Source: Rhyzopertha dominica
Taxonomy: Eukaryota; Arthropoda; Insecta; Coleoptera; Bostrichidae
NCBI GenBank assembly: GCA_025024175.1
Contig: QCXZ01000042.1
Location: 8,883,501-8,947,500 of the forward strand
Direction: 5' to 3'
DNA: 64,000 nt
This document shows, one piece after another, positions 59,645-64,000 of the stretch. A program made the position numbers and the translations under genes. The first letter of the stretch is position 1; every line of letters begins with the position of its first letter. The notes beneath the pieces are model-generated. The model was not told the origin of the DNA. It did no database searches and was given only the letters and a program-made list of their open reading frames with translations.

Positions 59645-60440
59645 TATAGTTGGTTATGGAACGCACGGGAGCACTTGGAAGCTGGATAATAGCAAAATTG
59701 TTAAGGTTGGTAATGAGAATTCGTAGCAGCTGTTTAATTACTGAATATGCTATTATCATAGTCTAGTGTGGAGTTACCAGTACCTGCCCAGGAAACTTTC
59801 ATTTCACNATTTTATTTTATTTTAATNCNATGAAGCGGAGTAGAGAGTATAACGAGAATTAAATTTTTTACCNATTGGCCTTTGTTGCTATTCTACCTAA
59901 GGGCCATATATCATANTTTTATATTAAGCTGAAATATCTTGGGGGAATTCGACCTAGTGGTNNAAATTAGTGGGTACTCTTTATTTTAGCCAAGCTTTCA
60001 ATTGCTTTATTACAATCTTCTACAGTGCTTACTACAACAACAATCCAGTTCACATTAAGTATACAAGAAGTGGAACAACAACATGTTACTTACTAATTTG
60101 AGTTTTAAATAGGGAGCTATATTAGGGAAAGGAATCTTCGAAAATATGAACCAGTATATGCTAAATGTATTACACATATAACACAATCCAAAAATTTTAC
60201 ATACAATATAATGATGATATCAAATAAGGTGACATATACGTCGTAGTCACTAGTCATCTTCACAAACCACTTTTATTTTAATTTCAAATTTCAATTCCTA
60301 TACTTTTTATTATGTATATTATTGAAAGTTACTTATATGTTAATGTCAAAATTGCAGCAATACTTCCTAAAGGATTATGGTACAATGAACTTCAATTTTA
60401 AAAGATTTTAAAAGAAATCGCCAATAACTACTTGAATTTA
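59645..60440. other. AT-rich stretch with clustered ambiguous bases
   Basis: Seven ambiguous bases lie at 59808-59963. No gene recognised. Confidence 0.45.
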
Positions 60441-60447
60441 CATTTTA

Positions 60448-60930
60448 TTAATTTTGTAAAATTTCTGTCGATAACAAATATGTGTATATATTACTTAAAT
60501 TTTGTGTATCCGATTGTTTATTAATAACGTTATTAGTCTTAAATTTGGTACATCTCCAAAATTAGTCTTTTATTAGTATTTCGTTCCTTTTTTAAGGTTG
60601 ACACTATCCCAATTTATGTTATGGTGATTGTTTAATACATGTTCTGCTAGAGCACATCATATACGTTTTGTATTTATATCACTTTTGTGTAGTACTAATC
60701 TACTAGATAGCCATTTTGAGGTCGGGCCAATATACTTGTCCTAACATGTATCACATTCTAAACAATAAACAACCCCTAATTGTAATTTTAATGAAATTTT
60801 TGGATTTTAATTTTGTAAACAAACTTGAACGTTTGTTAAAATTTCTTATAGCTATTTTTATGTTTAATTTATAGAAAGTTCTTATGCTGAATTTTTAAAT
60901 CATACTGCTGCAGTCTCTCCATGCTATTAG
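60448..60930 (-). pseudogene. Penelope-like element GIY-YIG endonuclease, broken
   Basis: On the minus strand GVVYCLECDTC-stop-DKYIGPT (from 60776) matches the GIY-YIG start of Penelope-like elements (GVVYxIxCxxCxxxYIGQT). It is followed by SSRLVLHKSDI with the conserved Arg, then CALAEHVLNNHHNINWDSV (from about 60653), matching the xALAxHxxxxxHxxxw segment. KRLILEMYQI and, after frame changes, INKQSDTQNLSNIYTYLLST complete the family's usual C-terminus (stop 60448-60450). Upstream, RNFNKRSSLFTKLK fits the linker after the RT. Stops at three or more points show it is dead. The RT domain is not present next to it. Confidence 0.88.
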
Positions 60931-60934
60931 TCAC

Positions 60935-62870
60935 TCGCCCCTCAGGATTTTTCGATCGTAAAAATCAGGATAATATGAAAATAGTATATGGACTTTACAG
61001 TAGCCAGCAATTCNTGCACCGTGTCGCCCACTTCAGTTTTCCAAAACCTTTCTCATGGACTTGTTTTCATACAAAAGTCTCTTAGGTTCTGTAAATTGGG
61101 GTGATGGAGCTGTAATTTTTGCGAATCTTTGCGCGATTATTCTTTGGTTAAGCTTGAGGACGTGGTTCATTTGAAACTTTCTTAACTATTCAAAGCTCCA
61201 AGTGCATATCTCATTTTTGAACGTTGCACTTTCGGAAGTGCGTTTTTCGCGTAATATCATGCTGTTGTGGAATCCTTTTCTTTACACAAAAATGTATTTT
61301 ACGATTTTATACGTTTTCGACATCCTGTAAAACAACTATTGTTCCTAATGCTGTAAACTGGTTCTTGTTCCGATTTTCTGCAATATAAATTAAACAGAAA
61401 TAGGTAACCAGTATTAAAATATTGCTCGACACTTTGAGCATGTGCGGCTAGTGAATTATAGTATGTAAATCTATTACAACCTTATTGGTTTACCAGGTGA
61501 ATGGTATCGCCTTGATGTTTTTTGTTTTCCCTCGTTTCATACGTCGTTGTTATTTGTACGTTTTCACCCCCTTTCTTTACAAGTACTCTAGTAAATATTT
61601 TAGGCACCCTTTTGAAGACAACCGTCATATACAGCTATATTCCACTCACAGAGCAGGACAGCACAATTTTGAATCAAGCTTTTCAACAGTTTACAAAATG
61701 AACAGCCTTGCATCTTTCATGTCCGCCATTCTACTGACTGAAGTATTGTTCCGCAGTAGTGTTTATAATGCTGAAGAGCAGAAAAATATACTTTGTCCTC
61801 GTTTTGACAATGTATTATTTAAGACTAAGACTATTTTTTAACCGAAAACTACTTTTTATCAAACTAGATCACTAACTTGGGATAGCTTTAAAATGGTAAC
61901 ACATTAATTAATATTCATTTAATTTATTATGTTCCTGGACGCATTTTTACATATTTAGTTATGAAAATTAAGCTCTTTGCTTTTCAATATCAAGAATAAC
62001 TTCAGTATGGATGTAAATGACATATAGCCAAAGTCCAATACCATAATATTCTCGCAAGTGCAAGTTGGTAAATTTATATTGATGAACGCATGTGAAAAGT
62101 TGAAGGGATAATTTTAGGCTTCATGCATCTTAAGCGATACACATTAATAGCACAACAGTAACGTTTGGAACCAGAAATACTTGATACCAGGTCCTTGAGC
62201 TACTTAGTTATCGGATACGCTCTTATAATATTATATACAAGTAATATTCTTAGAAGGAAACGACGCAGCACAGAATTTGTCTTTAGCAAAACTTTTGTAA
62301 AGTTTAATACTGCTGATTTTATTAATTAGGCCTTATGTGAATTATGAATTGTATTAAGTGCTTAGATTTTCCAATGTTTCTTTCTTTTTGAAAGTAAATT
62401 ACGTAAATTGTCAAATTCGTTTTGTTTTCGTTATCTTCGAAAATTTATTTGTGCCTAATATGAAAGTATACGTAATTGAATTACGGAATCTTTTAGTAAG
62501 CCAAATAAGATTACCAAGATATATCAATATACACATTATACTATTGTTACCACATCACACACATTATAGCTTAAATGGTTGTCAGCTTATTTTTGCTGTA
62601 ACTAAAGGGAACGGTGTTATGGTATCGACATCCATGTTATTGTATCGTCCAAATTCAATTGTTCCTTGTAAAGCATGTTAGTCGCTTTAGGTATCTACCA
62701 ATAATGAAATGTAATTTTCTCAGCAGCCCTCACAGTTGGTTATCGACCCATTCGATGTAACTGTTTAGCCTTGCAAATTTCTCCCACGAGTCACAGACCG
62801 TTATGTTCTAAAAACAAATAACAATAGCTTCATCCCTTGTACATCTCTTTTAATGAGGTAGGCAGAAATA
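60935..62870. other. AT-rich stretch, no gene recognised
   Basis: GACATCCTGTA at 61319-61329 resembles an inverted Tc1/mariner-like terminus; the GC-richer 61.05-61.33 kb to its left may be a non-autonomous element end. Frames at 61485-61841 and 62358-62681 show no recognisable family. One ambiguous base at 61014. Confidence 0.35.
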
Positions 62871-62879
62871 ATTAGCCAT

Positions 62880-63285
62880 TAGCCTGACACAATCCATGCA
62901 TTATGCTTACGGCCCTACTGCGGATAACCCGGATTGTACAGAAATTTCGCTAATGGAGACAGACGTCTCCGTCATTAGCGGGCCTATCTACCCGCATTAA
63001 AAACACACAAGCGCTTCTTATTCCGTGACAGGTCCTTAGCCCCGCTCTCCACAGTCAAAGTTTGTCCCTATTCTCCCGAAGCGTCGGGCACATTTGTATA
63101 TTGACATTAGCTGATGGAGCGGCTGTTCAGCATAAATTTTGACGTGGGGAATGTTCTCGAATTGCCACGCGAGCGCGAGAGAGAAATTGGAAAGTTCGCC
63201 GTGCTGCTGAATCAGCCCGCGGTCGGGATTGGACAGGGTAGGAGTTTGGATTAATGCGTTAGGGTCCGAAGAGAAAGGTGTCAAG
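62880..63285. other. GC-rich non-coding island with hairpin
   Basis: GC-rich patch holding the inverted repeat CGCTAATGGAGAC/GTCTC(CGT)CATTAGCG at 62948-62980. A 113-codon minus-strand frame crosses it without family resemblance. Candidate conserved non-coding DNA. Confidence 0.45.
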
Positions 63286-63289
63286 TTAC

Positions 63290-63770
63290 CAGTAGTGGAA
63301 GACAAGGAGGAGTACCTAGATTTCGGTCTTGAAGTAACCGAAGCTTTATTGTGTATTAATGAAAAATTAATAACCATGACAGTGGGTTAGAATTTGAAAT
63401 TCCTGGTCAAAAGTCAAAAAGTTTATATGTTTATCCCAAATTTCATAGTCGGGATTTTTTGAGGTTGCTGATTGCAAAAAAATAAAGTAAAAATCAGAAT
63501 TGGAAATGGCGGACGTTTTCGGAATGAAATTGATATTTTTCGCTCTAATCTCATATCTGCAAAGGGATTCTTAAGGTCGCTTATTACAAAAATGAGCTTA
63601 AAGTTTGTGTTTTAGGGTAAAACCGGTTACCAATCACAGTGCTTTTGTAATCACTTAGCACAATAATATACTTTGTTTCACGTATTTCAAATAACCGGAT
63701 ACATACCTATATACTTGTTATATGAATCAGTTTATTTGTGTTCACACTGTGATTGTTTTTTTAACTTTTT
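63290..63770. other. AT-rich stretch, nothing recognised
   Basis: No feature recognised. Confidence 0.4.
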
Positions 63771-63774
63771 CTCG

Positions 63775-64000
63775 CAGGGTGTCCCATTTTCGAAGTTCGT
63801 TTAGGGCATCTCGGTTATTATTAAAGGTAAAGAGATGGCCTTTGGGCGACCGTTTTCTACTTTTTTGAGATAAATTATCAAGGTAAAACAAATTTCAATT
63901 ACTTTTTCAGTTTTGAGTTTAGCCGACAATTGTAAAATTTCGAATTTTCGAAGCCCTGTAGCGACCGGGCGTTTATATATTAATTTTTTTTTAATTATGA
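63775..64000. mobile_element. possible 5' end of a DNA transposon, cut by the window
   Basis: CAGGGTGTCCCATTTTCGAA at 63775-63794 resembles the terminal inverted repeat start of Tc1/mariner-like elements. The following 200 bp is non-coding, and the other end would lie outside the window. Confidence 0.3.

Noticed and set aside
61485..61841. 118-codon plus-strand frame
   Set aside because: Protein-like composition in its second half, but no family could be recognised and no context supports it.

Overview
The window looks like gene-poor nuclear DNA from an insect (an arthropod at least). It is strongly AT-rich, has no long uninterrupted coding frame, and is littered with decayed copies of transposon families typical of insect genomes. 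I cannot name the order or species. Scattered single ambiguous bases suggest a draft assembly. No intact protein-coding gene and no tRNA or rRNA gene could be supported. The region is probably intergenic or the inside of a very long intron.

Three kinds of material make up the window. (1) AT-rich background fills most of it. (2) Moderately GC-rich islands of about 150-1000 bp recur near 7.9, 12.3, 13.9, 20.1, 25.0, 26.4, 28.9, 32.3, 34.7, 37.9, 40.6, 45.1, 48.1, 50.4, 59.4 and 63.1 kb. They do not encode recognisable proteins, and they are the best candidates for conserved non-coding or regulatory DNA. Three of them share the exact 11-mer CCGGAAGCGTA. (3) Mobile-element debris lies between them.

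The coding fossils are all on the minus strand unless noted. They are: a Tc1/mariner-superfamily element with terminal inverted repeats (18.08-19.48 kb) and a second, older transposase of a related type (20.7-21.3 kb); a mariner N-terminal piece (25.65-25.9 kb); a FLYWCH-MULE transposase (46.1-47.0 kb); non-LTR reverse transcriptase pieces (22.0-22.2, 26.7-27.9 and 49.2-49.6 kb); Penelope-like pieces (a GIY-YIG domain at 60.45-60.93 kb and a probable RT N-terminus near 15.0 kb); and a weak helix-turn-helix piece on the plus strand (51.0 kb). All are broken by stops, frameshifts or deletions.

The most unusual signals are non-coding. A hairpin-rich element family is present in three copies (23.87, 35.34 and 55.44 kb). 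Two of these copies are bounded by 14-15 bp direct repeats that look like target-site duplications, and one contains a perfect 30-bp stem. A foldback structure of about 2.1 kb (51.95-54.07 kb) has arms built from units of about 120 bp. Two degenerate arrays of the same repeat, with a period near 100 bp, sit in opposite orientation 13 kb apart (43.6 and 56.4 kb). A non-coding element of about 785 bp is present as an inverted pair (30.3 and 36.4 kb). A MITE (16.82-17.21 kb) carries a hairpin in each terminal repeat that resembles a hammerhead-ribozyme core. A 29-nt segment at 57834-57862 has strong splice-site context on both sides and could be a microexon.
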